From: Xanthomonas translucens pv. cerealis
GTDB taxonomy: Bacteria > Pseudomonadota > Gammaproteobacteria > Xanthomonadales > Xanthomonadaceae
Assembly: GCF_006838285.1 (NCBI RefSeq)
Contig: NZ_CP038228.1
Location: 1,178,001-1,242,000 of the forward strand
Length of the DNA stretch: 64,000 nt
Direction of reading: 5' to 3'
In this document: positions 27,947 to 36,252 of the stretch, in pieces
Numbering within the stretch: position 1 is the stretch's first letter
Layout: every line of letters begins with the position of its first letter
The notes under the pieces: model-generated
What the model was told of the DNA's origin: nothing
The model's input: only the letters and a program-made list of their open reading frames with translations
The model's database searches: none
Program-made: the position numbers and the translations under genes

Positions 27947-28123
27947 CGGCGGCGCCTGCGGCGCGTCGTGCAAACGGGCGCGATCGGGAGAGGCCGCGCT
28001 GAGCAGGGCGGAAACGACGAATTGGCGGTCACATGCATTCCTTGGAGTGGACGGCTGCGCGCCGTGGCCGGGTGGCGCAAACCGCAGGCTAGGCGAGCTG
28101 CGGCGGCCGGCTGACAATGCACG

Positions 28124-28525
28124 TCAGGCGTCGGCCGGGCGGTGGCACACGGCTTCGATGTTGTGCCCATCCGGATCCAGCAGGAAGGCGCCGTAGTAGT
28201 TGGGGTGGTAGTGCGGACGCAGGCCGGGGGCGCCGTTGTCGCGACCGCCGGCGGCCAGCCCGGCGCGATGGAACGCATCCACCTGGGCGCGGTCGGCTGC
28301 GACGAAGGCCAGATGCAGTTCGCCGCCGGCGCCGGCGGCGCCATCGGTCAGCCAGACGCTGGGCTTGCCGTCGCGGCCGAAACCGATGTGGCGGCGATCG
28401 CCGCTCTGTTCTGCGCTCACCTCCATCACGATGTCCAGCCCGAGCGCGGCCAGCGCGGCGCGGTAGAACGCGAGGCTGCGCTCCAGGTCGACGCAGCGCA
28501 GGCCGATGTGGTCGAACGGGCTCAC
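28124..28525 (-). CDS. VOC-family (glyoxalase-like) protein
   Basis: A 133-residue protein with two beta-alpha-beta-beta-beta units. FDHIGLRCVDLERSLAFYRAAL opens the fold and HLAFVAADRAQVDAFHRAG and LLDPDGHNIEAVCH supply the metal-site residues of the vicinal oxygen chelate family. Its GTG start overlaps the stop of the enoyl-CoA hydratase gene by four bases (GTGA), so the two are co-translated. Possible roles include acyl-CoA epimerase-like or glyoxalase chemistry; the sequence does not decide. Confidence 0.78.
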   Translation of the reverse strand: MSPFDHIGLRCVDLERSLAFYRAALAALGLDIVMEVSAEQSGDRRHIGFGRDGKPSVWLTDGAAGAGGELHLAFVAADRAQVDAFHRAGLAAGGRDNGAPGLRPHYHPNYYGAFLLDPDGHNIEAVCHRPADA

Positions 28526-29310
28526 CAGAATCCCAGCCAGTTCGGGTCGCGCTTGTCCAGGAACGCGCTCAGTCCTTCCTGGCCTTCGGCCGAGACCCGC
28601 AGCTGCGCGATCAGCGCGGCGTTGTCGCGGTCCAGGGTGGCGTTGTCGCTGCCGGCGGCGACCCGGCGCACCAGCGCCTTGGCGCCGGCGGCGGCGAGCG
28701 GGCCGGCCTGGCCGAGCAGTTCCACCTGGCGCTGCACCGCCGCGTCCAGCGCGTTCGGCGCCACCGTCTGGTGCACCAGGCCGATCTGGGTGGCGGTGGC
28801 CGCGTCGAACGCCTCTGCACTGGCGAACCAGCGCCGCGCCTGGCGCGCGCCGATCGCGGCGATCACATACGGCGAGATCACCGCCGGCAACAGGCCCAGG
28901 CGGCTCTCGCTCAGCCCGAAACGGGCGTCGGTGGAGGCCAAGGCGATGTCGCAGCAGGCGACCAGCCCGACCGCGCCGCCGAAGGCCGCGCCGTGCACCC
29001 GCGCCACGGTCGGCTTGGGTAACTCGTCCAGGGTACGCATCAGCTGCGCCAGCGCCAGCGCATCGGCCAGGTTCTCCGCCTCGCTGGCCGTGGCCATGGA
29101 GCGCATCCATTGCAGGTCGGCGCCGGCCGAGAACGCGGCGCCGGCGCCGGCCAGCACCACCACCTTGACCTTCGGATCGGCGCCGATCTGGTGCAGCGCT
29201 TCGGTCAGCTGCGCGATCAGCGCGGCGTCGAATGCGTTGCGCAGCTCGGGTCGGTTCAGCCGCAGCGTCAGGACCTTGCCTGAGCGCTCCAGCAGCAGTG
29301 CATCGCTCAT
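28522..29310 (-). CDS. Enoyl-CoA hydratase family protein, probable methylglutaconyl-CoA hydratase
   Basis: A crotonase-fold protein of 262 residues. LAGAGAAFSAGADLQWMRS (about 60) is one half of the oxyanion hole and VHGAAFGGAVGLVACCDIALAS (about 105) the other; the glutamate-bearing RFGLSESRLGLLPAVI follows. The sequence resembles LiuC-type methylglutaconyl-CoA hydratases, and the HMG-CoA lyase gene downstream takes the next step of the same leucine pathway. Other liu genes (acyl-CoA dehydrogenase, MCC carboxylase) are not adjacent. Confidence 0.85.
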   Translation of the reverse strand: MSDALLLERSGKVLTLRLNRPELRNAFDAALIAQLTEALHQIGADPKVKVVVLAGAGAAFSAGADLQWMRSMATASEAENLADALALAQLMRTLDELPKPTVARVHGAAFGGAVGLVACCDIALASTDARFGLSESRLGLLPAVISPYVIAAIGARQARRWFASAEAFDAATATQIGLVHQTVAPNALDAAVQRQVELLGQAGPLAAAGAKALVRRVAAGSDNATLDRDNAALIAQLRVSAEGQEGLSAFLDKRDPNWLGFW

Positions 29311-29402
29311 CGGCGGTTCTCTCGCGAAGGGATAACGGCAGCCATACGGCGATGATAGCGGGCTGCGCCGGTCGCGCCATGATGCGATGCGGCGATGCTA
29401 CA

Positions 29403-29421
29403 ATTGATAACCATTCTTATC
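29403..29421 (+). promoter_or_regulatory. Fur-box-like operator before feoA
   Basis: ATTGATAACCATTCTTATC resembles ferric uptake regulator boxes (the GATAA...CATT...TATC pattern). It sits 14 bases before the feoA start, where Fur bound to iron would block transcription. Divergent control of the hydratase gene at 29310 is less likely. Confidence 0.65.
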
Positions 29422-29434
29422 GACGGAACGCTCC

Positions 29435-29692
29435 GTGACGTTGTCCGATATGCCGTTGCGCAGCACTGCCACCGTGGAGACGGTGCACGAGCGCCAGCCC
29501 AACGACGCCATCGCGCGTCGCCTGCGCGAGCTGGGTTTCGTCGCCGGCGAGCAGGTGCAGGTGCTGGCGAGCGGTCCGGTCGGCGGCGAGCCGTTGCTGG
29601 TGCAGGTCGGCTATACGCGTTTCGCGCTGCGCCGCAGCGAAGCGGCGCGGGTGCAGGTCAGCGTCGCTGCCGTCGCCCAGGCGCAGCCATGA
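29435..29692 (+). CDS. feoA: Ferrous iron transport protein A
   Basis: An SH3-like cytoplasmic protein of 85 residues that accompanies FeoB. ARRLRELGFVAGEQVQVLA and GGEPLLVQVGYTRFALRRSEAARVQV are the FeoA domain. Start GTG 29435 has GGA ten bases upstream; ATG 29450 is the alternative. The stop overlaps the feoB start (ATGA). The operon lies behind a Fur-box-like site. Confidence 0.92.
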   Translation: MTLSDMPLRSTATVETVHERQPNDAIARRLRELGFVAGEQVQVLASGPVGGEPLLVQVGYTRFALRRSEAARVQVSVAAVAQAQP

Positions 29693-31548
29693 GCGCGGAG
29701 GCCGTTCCGCTGCGCCTGGCCCTGGTCGGCAACCCGAACTGCGGCAAGACCGCGTTGTTCAACCAGCTCACCGGCAGCAAGCAGAAGGTGGCCAACTACG
29801 CCGGCGTGACCGTGGAGCGCAAGGAAGGCCGCTTCCGCGCGCCGTCCGGGCGCGACTTCGCCGTGCTCGACCTGCCCGGCGCCTACAGCCTGCAGCCGGC
29901 CAGCCTGGACGAGGCGATCACCCGCGATCTGTGCCGCGGCTTCTATCCGGGCGAGCCGGCGCCGGACCTGCTTGTATGTGTGGTCGATGCCACCAACCTG
30001 CGCCTGCACCTGCGCTTCGCGCTGGAGCTGCGCGAGCTGGGTAAGCCGATGCTGGTGGCGCTGAACATGGTCGATGCCGCGCAGCGCCGCGGCATCCGGA
30101 TCGACCGCCAGGCGCTGGAAGACGCGCTCGGCGTGCCGGTGATCGAGACCGTGGCGGTGCGCCGCAACGGCGCCAAAGCCCTGGTCGAGCGGCTCGACGC
30201 GATGGCCCCGGCGCTGCCGCCGGCGGTGGCGCCGGCCGAAGGGCAGGGCGACTACCACCAGCAGGTGCGGCGCATCCTCGCCGCCGCGGTGTCGATGCCG
30301 ACCCGCACCTCGCGCATCGACGACGCGCTGGACCGCTGGCTGCTGCACCCGGTCGCCGGGCTGCTGACCCTGGCGGTGGTGATGTTCCTGATCTTCCAGG
30401 CGGTGTACGCCTGGGCCGCGCCGCTGATGGACCTGATCGACGGCGGCAGCAAGGCGCTCGGCGCCTGGGTCGGTGCGACGCTGCCGGCCGGGCCGCTCAA
30501 CAGCCTGCTGGTCGACGGCATCATCGCTGGCCTCGGCGGGGTGGTGATCTTCCTGCCGCAGATCCTGATCTTGTTCGCCTTCATTTTGGCGCTGGAGGAA
30601 TCCGGCTACCTGCCGCGCGCGGCGTTCCTGCTCGACCGCATGATGGCCGTGGCGGGGCTGTCCGGGCGCTCATTCATCCCGCTGCTGTCCAGCTTCGCCT
30701 GCGCGGTGCCTGGGATCATGTCCACGCGCAGCATCCAGGACCCGCGCGACCGCCTGGCCACGATCCTGGTCGCGCCGTTGATGACCTGCTCGGCGCGGTT
30801 GCCGGTGTATGCGCTGCTGATCGGCGCGTTCATCCCGCAGCGGAAGGTCTGGGGCGTGTTCAACCAGCAGGGCCTGGTGCTGTTCGGCTTGTATTTCGCC
30901 GCGATCGCCAGCGCGTTGGCGGTGTCGTGGACGATGAAGAAGTGGCGCCGCGACAAGGGCGAACATCCGCTGCTGCTGGAACTGCCCTCGTACCGGGTGC
31001 CGCACCTGCGCGACCTGGCGCTGGGCCTGTGGGAGCGCGCGGCGATCTTCCTCAAGCGCGTCGGCGGCATCATCCTGGCGCTGACCATCCTGCTGTGGTT
31101 CCTGCTGTCGTTCCCGGCCGCGCCGGCGAACGCCACGCTGCCGGCGATCGACTATAGTTTCGCCGGCCGCATCGGCCATGCGATGACCACGGTATTCGCG
31201 CCGCTGGGCTTCAACTGGCAGATCTGCATTGCGCTGATCCCCGGCCTGGCCGCGCGCGAGGTGGCGGTGGCGTCGCTGGCGACGGTGTACGCGCTGTCGG
31301 CGGCCGACGACGATGCCGCTGCGCAGGCGCTGTCGCCGCTGATCAGCGACGGCTGGTCGCTGGCCACCGCGCTGTCGCTGTTGGTCTGGTACATCTACGC
31401 GCCGATGTGCATTTCCACCCTGGCCACGATCAAGCGCGAGACCAACTCGTGGAAGCAGATGAGCTTCGCCGCGTTCTACCTGTTCGCGCTGGCCTACCTG
31501 GCCTCGCTGCTCACCTACCAGGTCGCGGCGGCATTGGGAGCCGGCTGA
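29689..31548 (+). CDS. feoB: Ferrous iron transporter B
   Basis: The inner-membrane Fe(II) transporter has 619 residues, on the short side for FeoB. The N-terminal G-domain shows G1 GNPNCGKTALFNQLTG, G3 DLPGAYSL and G4 LNMVD, followed by a guanine-dissociation-inhibitor-like spacer. The membrane part contains SGYLPRAAFLLDRMM and GRSFIPLLSSFACAVPGIMSTR, the Gate motif with its conserved cysteine. At the C-terminus GLAAREVAVASLATVYAL is the second Gate motif. It overlaps feoA by four bases and is followed at once by a small Cys-rich gene. Confidence 0.96.
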   Translation: MSAEAVPLRLALVGNPNCGKTALFNQLTGSKQKVANYAGVTVERKEGRFRAPSGRDFAVLDLPGAYSLQPASLDEAITRDLCRGFYPGEPAPDLLVCVVDATNLRLHLRFALELRELGKPMLVALNMVDAAQRRGIRIDRQALEDALGVPVIETVAVRRNGAKALVERLDAMAPALPPAVAPAEGQGDYHQQVRRILAAAVSMPTRTSRIDDALDRWLLHPVAGLLTLAVVMFLIFQAVYAWAAPLMDLIDGGSKALGAWVGATLPAGPLNSLLVDGIIAGLGGVVIFLPQILILFAFILALEESGYLPRAAFLLDRMMAVAGLSGRSFIPLLSSFACAVPGIMSTRSIQDPRDRLATILVAPLMTCSARLPVYALLIGAFIPQRKVWGVFNQQGLVLFGLYFAAIASALAVSWTMKKWRRDKGEHPLLLELPSYRVPHLRDLALGLWERAAIFLKRVGGIILALTILLWFLLSFPAAPANATLPAIDYSFAGRIGHAMTTVFAPLGFNWQICIALIPGLAAREVAVASLATVYALSAADDDAAAQALSPLISDGWSLATALSLLVWYIYAPMCISTLATIKRETNSWKQMSFAAFYLFALAYLASLLTYQVAAALGAG

Positions 31549-31549
31549 G

Positions 31550-31804
31550 ATGAGTACTTCGCTGTTGCTGCAGTACCTGGTGATCGCACTGGCGGTGCTG
31601 CTCAGCGCCTGGGTGGTGCTGAAGAAGCAGTTTCCCGGCACCACGCGCACCCTGCGCACTGCCGTCGCCCTGCGCCTGCTCAAGCCGGGCCGCGCGTCCT
31701 GGTTGCAGGCGCTGGGCCGCAGGATCGCGCCTGCCGCCAGCGGCGGCACCGGCGCCTGCGGCGGCTGCGACAGTTGTGGTCCGGTGCCACCGCGGCGGCA
31801 TTGA
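31550..31804 (+). CDS. Small FeoB-associated Cys-rich membrane protein
   Basis: An 84-residue protein with one N-terminal membrane helix (LLLQYLVIALAVLLSAWVVL), a basic middle and the cysteine cluster GACGGCDSCG near the C-terminus. It starts one base after the feoB stop. It resembles the FeoB-associated Cys-rich (DUF6587-type) proteins, which may play the role of FeoC by sensing iron or redox state; that role is inferred. Confidence 0.78.
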   Translation: MSTSLLLQYLVIALAVLLSAWVVLKKQFPGTTRTLRTAVALRLLKPGRASWLQALGRRIAPAASGGTGACGGCDSCGPVPPRRH

Positions 31805-32196
31805 GCCTGGCTGCAACGCGCAGGGCCGGCATCGGGTCCTGCAAACGTGCCAGACAACGCACAAGACCTGGACACGGTTGAGCCGGACGCAGAGACGGGC
31901 GCTGCCAATCCATGCATGGAGCAAGTCGGTGCGATTGTCAATGCAATTAATGATTATATTTTTCTTTCATTAGTTAATTTCTCGTGCCGCCGATATTTAG
32001 TATTCCCTGGTTGGGCTCTGCGCACCGTCACCCCAGTTGATATTCCTCGGTAAATTTCGATTCAGATAATCCGTATGCCATGCGCGGATGTCTCTTTGCG
32101 TTTTCTTTGGGTGGCTGCATGTGATGCGGAGTGGTTATTTTTTATGCATTTTGGATTGGCTTATTTATTTCGGGGAATGCTGTTTCGATATCAAAG
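31805..32196. other. AT-rich gene-free stretch after the feo operon
   Basis: No supported gene. Base composition drops abruptly from about 31930 (for example AATTAATGATTATATTTTTCTTTCATTAG), unlike the GC-rich flanks, suggesting acquired DNA or a regulatory spacer. It leads into the broken secreted-protein gene. Confidence 0.4.
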
Positions 32197-32628
32197 GTGA
32201 AGGTCGTCTTGTTCGCGTTTGTCACATTTTTGTTCAGCGGCGCCGCCGCTGCGCAGCAATTGAGAACCACATTCAGTGGTTGGGTCGGCAAGCAGCAGCG
32301 TTCCGAATATATCGACGGATCGAACTGGCATTGCTGCTTCAGCAACCAGTGTGGTGCCTGCGGTTCGGTGGCGCTGACCATGGGTCACAACACCTGCGTC
32401 ACCCGTGGATTCAATATCGGTATCAAATGATCGGTTCCCATCCGGGTCGGCTCGATGGAAATCAGCGGCGGCTACAATCAGGCGCCTTCGGCGCAGGGAC
32501 GCGCGCTGGTGCTCGACCAGGCCAACCAGATCTGGGCCAGCAAGGACAAGGGTCTCTACGGGGAAATGTACGAGACCTACAGCGCCGAACGCCAGCGGTT
32601 CGGCCAGATGGTCGGCGCAGGTCAGTAG
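32197..32628 (+). pseudogene. Secreted Cys-rich protein gene split by an in-frame TGA
   Basis: One frame encodes a signal peptide (VKVVLFAFVTFLFSGAAAA, with a GTG start at 32197) and a cysteine-rich segment (WHCCFSNQCGACGS). It reaches TGA at 32428-32430, then continues without a break as SVPIRVGSMEISGGYNQ to QRFGQMVGAGQ and TAG at 32626. With TGG (Trp) instead of TGA the protein would be about 143 residues and read smoothly across the join (FNIGIK-W-SVPIRVGSME). A nonsense mutation is the simplest explanation; the first part alone could still be secreted. No family is recognised. The open frame extends upstream to 32131. Confidence 0.55.
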
Positions 32629-32832
32629 CCGGCCCCCCGCTTGGCAAGACGGCGACCACCCGCCGAACATGCCCGCCAATGGCGATCACATGCCGATCGA
32701 GGCGCTGTTCGGCAGCGCGGCGTCGCGCGGCTTGAACGGGTTGCACTGTGCGCGGGATGTCCTGACCAGGCTGTGGAAGCGTTGAGCGCGCATGGCGATG
32801 CGCGCCGGCGCGGCCGGGATTATCCTGTGCCG

Positions 32833-34035
32833 ATGACGACCTCCTTCCAGTTCTCCCGCCGTGCGCAGGCGCTGACCAGTTCGGCGATCCGCGAAATCCT
32901 CAAGGTCACCGAGCGTCCGCAAGTGATCTCCTTCGCCGGTGGACTGCCGTCGCCGGACACGTTCCCGGTCGCGCGCATGCAGTACGCCTGCGACAAGGTG
33001 CTGCGCGAAGCGCCACAGGCCGCGCTGCAATACGGCCCGACCGAAGGCTATCTGCCGCTTCGCGAATGGGTGGCCGCGCGCCTGAGCCGCGACGGCGCCA
33101 CGATCCGCCCCAGCCAGGTGCTGATCACCACCGGCTCGCAGCAGGGCCTGGATCTGCTTGGCAAGGTGTTCATCGACGAAGGCAGCAAGGTGCTGGTGGA
33201 GACGCCGAGCTATCTGGGCGCATTGCAGGCGTTCTCGCTGTTTCAGCCGTCGTTCGCGGCGATGCAGTCGGACGACGACGGGCTGGTGGTGGACGCGCTT
33301 GACGATGCGCAGCTGGCCGGCGCGCGCTTCATGTACTGCCTGCCGAATTTCCAGAACCCGACCGGGCGGCGCCTGCCGCTGCACCGGCGCCAGGCGCTGG
33401 TCGCGCGCGCGGCGGCCGCCGGCGTGCCCATCGTCGAGGACGATCCCTACGGCGAGCTGTGCTACAGCGGCGATACGCTGCCGAGCCTGCTGTCGATGCA
33501 TCCGGACGCGGCCATCTACATGGGCTCGTTCTCCAAGGTGCTGGCGCCGGGCCTGCGCCTGGGCTTCGTGGTGGCGCCGGAAGCGGTGCACGCCAAGCTG
33601 GTGCAGGCCAAGCAGGCGGCGGACCTGCACACGCCTTCGTTCAGCCAGCGCATCGTCTACGAGGCGGTGCAGGACGGCTTCCTGGATGCGCACATCCCCG
33701 GCATCCGCAGCCTGTACGCGAGCCGCTGCCAGCAGATGCTCGCGGCGCTGGAGAAATACTTTCCGTCGCAAGTGCGCTGGAATCGTCCTGCCGGCGGCAT
33801 GTTCATCTGGGTCGAATTGCCGGCCGGCATGGACGGCGGCGCACTGCTGACCAAGGCGATCGAGCGCAACGTCGCCTTCGTGCCGGGCGCACCGTTCTAC
33901 GCGGTCGAGCCGCAGCGCAACACCTTGCGCCTGTCGTTCGTGACCGTGCCGGAAGCACGCATCGAGACCGGCGTGCGCATCCTCGGCGAACTGCTGCAGG
34001 CCGAAATCGCCGCGCATCGCGGCGCGGCCGCCTGA
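32833..34035 (+). CDS. PLP-dependent aminotransferase (fold type I, class I/II)
   Basis: The 400-residue enzyme has VISFAGGLPSPDTFP, YGPTEGYLPLREWVA, LITTGSQQGLDLLGKVF and the PLP lysine in YMGSFSKVLAPGLRLGFV near residue 236. FVVAPE follows and RLSFVTVPE ends the domain. The pattern is that of the 2-aminoadipate/valine-pyruvate/MocR-like aminotransferase branch (LysN-like). ATG 32833 is the first start with the right N-terminus. Its substrate is unresolved. Confidence 0.85.
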   Translation: MTTSFQFSRRAQALTSSAIREILKVTERPQVISFAGGLPSPDTFPVARMQYACDKVLREAPQAALQYGPTEGYLPLREWVAARLSRDGATIRPSQVLITTGSQQGLDLLGKVFIDEGSKVLVETPSYLGALQAFSLFQPSFAAMQSDDDGLVVDALDDAQLAGARFMYCLPNFQNPTGRRLPLHRRQALVARAAAAGVPIVEDDPYGELCYSGDTLPSLLSMHPDAAIYMGSFSKVLAPGLRLGFVVAPEAVHAKLVQAKQAADLHTPSFSQRIVYEAVQDGFLDAHIPGIRSLYASRCQQMLAALEKYFPSQVRWNRPAGGMFIWVELPAGMDGGALLTKAIERNVAFVPGAPFYAVEPQRNTLRLSFVTVPEARIETGVRILGELLQAEIAAHRGAAA

Positions 34036-34057
34036 TCCGGCACCCCGGCGCCTGCGC

Positions 34058-34768
34058 ATGAACCCGGCTGCGGCCTTGGACCTGGGCGTGGATGCGGTGC
34101 TGGTCGGCCGCGTGCAGGACTTCACCCGGCCCTGCAGCCGCAGCGCGATCGCCAAGCGGGAGCAGTCCGGGCGGCTGCGGATCGGGATCGAAGGCCTGGA
34201 ACTGGACGAGCAGGGCGACCGCCGCGTGCACGGCGGCCTGGACAAGGCGCTGCACCACTATCCGCACGACCACTACGCGGCCTGGCGCCGGGAACTGGGT
34301 GCGCACGCCTTGCTGGACGCACCTGGCGCGTTCGGCGAGAACCTGAGCACGCATGGCGCCACCGAGGCCGACCTGTGCCTGGGCGACCGGCTGCGGCTGG
34401 GCACGGCGCTGGTCGAGGTGTCGCAGTCGCGGCAGCCGTGCTGGAAGCTGTCCGACCGCTTCGGCGTGGCCGCGCTGGCGCGGCGCGTGCAGGAAAGCGG
34501 TCGCACCGGCTGGTACTACCGTGTGCTGCAGCCGGGCGAGGTCGCCGCCGGCGACCGCCTGGTGTTGCTGGAACGGCCATACCCGGACTGGTCGCTGGCC
34601 CGCCTGATCGAACTGCTGTATCGGCGCGAGGTGGAGCGGGCGCAGCTGGAGCAGGCGCTGGCGTTGCCGCTGGTGCCGAACTGGCGCGTCTTGTTCGAAC
34701 GGCGCTTGGCCCAGCGCGAAGTCGAGTGCTGGGACAAGAGGCTGTTGGGGCAGCCAGCGGCCGAATAA
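34058..34768 (+). CDS. MOSC-domain protein, YiiM-like
   Basis: A 236-residue molybdenum-cofactor-binding protein. GIEGLELDEQGDRRVHGGLDKALHHYP is the family opening, GAFGENLSTHG the middle signature, and SRQPCWKLSDRFG carries the conserved cysteine that binds the metal. E. coli YiiM detoxifies N-hydroxylated purines such as 6-hydroxylaminopurine. Its neighbours do not suggest another role. Confidence 0.82.
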   Translation: MNPAAALDLGVDAVLVGRVQDFTRPCSRSAIAKREQSGRLRIGIEGLELDEQGDRRVHGGLDKALHHYPHDHYAAWRRELGAHALLDAPGAFGENLSTHGATEADLCLGDRLRLGTALVEVSQSRQPCWKLSDRFGVAALARRVQESGRTGWYYRVLQPGEVAAGDRLVLLERPYPDWSLARLIELLYRREVERAQLEQALALPLVPNWRVLFERRLAQREVECWDKRLLGQPAAE

Positions 34769-35050
34769 AGCTGTCAGCTTGCGGCCGCGATGAATGGCGC
34801 GATGGGGCTTCCGGCTGCGGATACCGTCGGCACTGAAGTCCCTCCCGCAGTGCGCCCAGCAGGTTGGCGGCGAGTCCTTCTGATGCGGCTGGCTCCGCTG
34901 CAGCATCGAGGGATTGTGCCGGCGTGATCGGATGCGGCGGCCATCGGCCGCACCATGCGGGACATCGATGCCACCCAGCAACCAGACGATGCACTGACAT
35001 CGTCTGGAAGACGCGCGTCTGCTGCGTCTTGGCGGCTCATCGTGATGAAC
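34769..35050. repeat. REP-like palindrome and two hairpins downstream of the TatD-type gene
   Basis: A minus-orientation copy of the xanthomonad palindrome lies at 34826-34850 (GTCGGCACTGAAGTCCCTCCC). CCAGACGATG at 34982-34991 pairs with CATCGTCTGG at 34998-35007. AAGACGC at 35008-35014 pairs with GCGTCTT at 35024-35030. The two stems follow the minus-strand TatD stop and could end or stabilise that transcript, although there is no long T run. Confidence 0.55.
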
Positions 35051-35833
35051 CTACAGGTTGTTCGAGTTGCCCTGCAGGCCGAACAACTGCTGCGCGTTGC
35101 GCGTGGTCTGTTCGGCGATCTCCGCGGCGGGCTGGCCACGCAGCATGGCGATGGTGTCCAGTACCGTGCGCAGCCGCGCCGGCTCGTTGCGTTGGCCGCG
35201 GATCGACGCGTCGGGCTGATCCGGGGCATCGGTTTCCAGCAGCAGTTGCTGCAGCGGCAATTCGGCCGCCAGCCGGCGCAGGCGCTGCGCGCGTGCGTAG
35301 GTCACCGGGCCGCCGAGGCCGATCAGGAAATCCAGCGACTGCAGTTGCCGCGCCTGTTCCGGGCTGCCGGCAAAGCTGTGCACCACGCCGCGCAGCCGCC
35401 CGACCTTGCGGATTGCCAGGATCACTGCGTCCACTGCGCGCCGCGCGTGCACGATCAGCGGCAGGTCGAACTCGCGCGCCAGCTGCAGTTGGCCGAGGAA
35501 GTAGCGCTGCTGTTCGGCTTCATCCAGTCCTTCGACGAACAAATCCAGCCCGCATTCGCCGATGGCGCAGGGTCGCTCGCGTGCGATCCACTCGCCGAGC
35601 AAAGGCAGATGCGCGGGGCGATGCGCATCCAGGAATAGCGGATGCAGGCCGTAGGCCGGAGACAGGCCGTCGGCCATCGTGCAGACCTCGCGCAGCTTCG
35701 GCCAGGACGCCGCCGTCACCGCCGGCAGCACCTGCGCGGCGACGCCTGCGGCCTGCGCGCGTGCGATCACCGCGGCGCGGTCGCCGTCGAACTCGGCAGC
35801 GTCGAGATGGCAGTGGCTATCGATCAGCCGCAT
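35051..35833 (-). CDS. TatD-family metal-dependent hydrolase
   Basis: A TIM-barrel nuclease of 260 residues. The N-terminal RLIDSHCHLDA gives the first His-x-His metal ligands. CAIGECGLDLF supplies the glutamate, LIVHARRAV and GVVHSFAGS the histidines, and LLLETDAPDQPD the aspartate. Relatives (TatD, YcfH, YjjV) are 3'-5' DNA exonucleases or D-aminoacyl-tRNA hydrolases. It is transcribed toward the preceding gap; a small membrane-protein gene lies just upstream on the same strand. Confidence 0.88.
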   Translation of the reverse strand: MRLIDSHCHLDAAEFDGDRAAVIARAQAAGVAAQVLPAVTAASWPKLREVCTMADGLSPAYGLHPLFLDAHRPAHLPLLGEWIARERPCAIGECGLDLFVEGLDEAEQQRYFLGQLQLAREFDLPLIVHARRAVDAVILAIRKVGRLRGVVHSFAGSPEQARQLQSLDFLIGLGGPVTYARAQRLRRLAAELPLQQLLLETDAPDQPDASIRGQRNEPARLRTVLDTIAMLRGQPAAEIAEQTTRNAQQLFGLQGNSNNL

Positions 35834-35839
35834 CGGGCC

Positions 35840-36079
35840 TCAGCGGCGCACGCGCCGCGCGCTGGACGCGATGGACTCCGCTGCGGCCGGCGCAGGCGTG
35901 CGCGTCTTCCAATTGGCCAGCAACAAGGTGCCCAGGCCGAACACGATCTCGTCGATGAAGGGCAGCGGGTCGGGCAGCAGCACGCTCAGCACGAACAGGC
36001 CAGCGGTGAGTTTGAACAGCGTCGGGTAGCGCAATTTGCCGGCCCAGCGCAGCAAAGGCAGCATGATCGGGTTGGGCAT
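35840..36079 (-). CDS. Small membrane protein (DUF6116-like)
   Basis: A 79-residue protein with two hydrophobic helices around LFKLTAGLFVLSVLLPDPLP and FGLGTLLLANW, and a basic C-terminus. It resembles small inner-membrane proteins of the DUF6116 group; function unknown. It starts six bases upstream of the TatD gene's start side and is probably co-transcribed with it. Confidence 0.65.
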   Translation of the reverse strand: MPNPIMLPLLRWAGKLRYPTLFKLTAGLFVLSVLLPDPLPFIDEIVFGLGTLLLANWKTRTPAPAAAESIASSARRVRR

Positions 36080-36252
36080 GGACGGTTCTCCGGCAACGTG
36101 ATGAAAACGCTAACAGCCTTGATATGGCGGCGTTCCAGGCGCGTCACCAGAGCACGCTGCGGATTTTTGCTGAATAGGGAGCGGATTGGTTCAGCTTCGG
36201 CATGGTAATCACAGCATCGTAGACAACGCGGCCAGACCGCAGGAGAGCAACG

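Noticed and set aside
32428..32430. Selenocysteine insertion at the in-frame TGA
   Set aside because: The expected residue by context is tryptophan, no selenoprotein family fits, and no obvious SECIS-like hairpin lies directly downstream.
32405..32785. A 126-codon frame overlapping the broken secreted gene
   Set aside because: It is in another frame, rich in Arg/Ser/Pro, and has no protein-like pattern; the frame carrying SVPIRVGSMEISGGYNQ is far more convincing.
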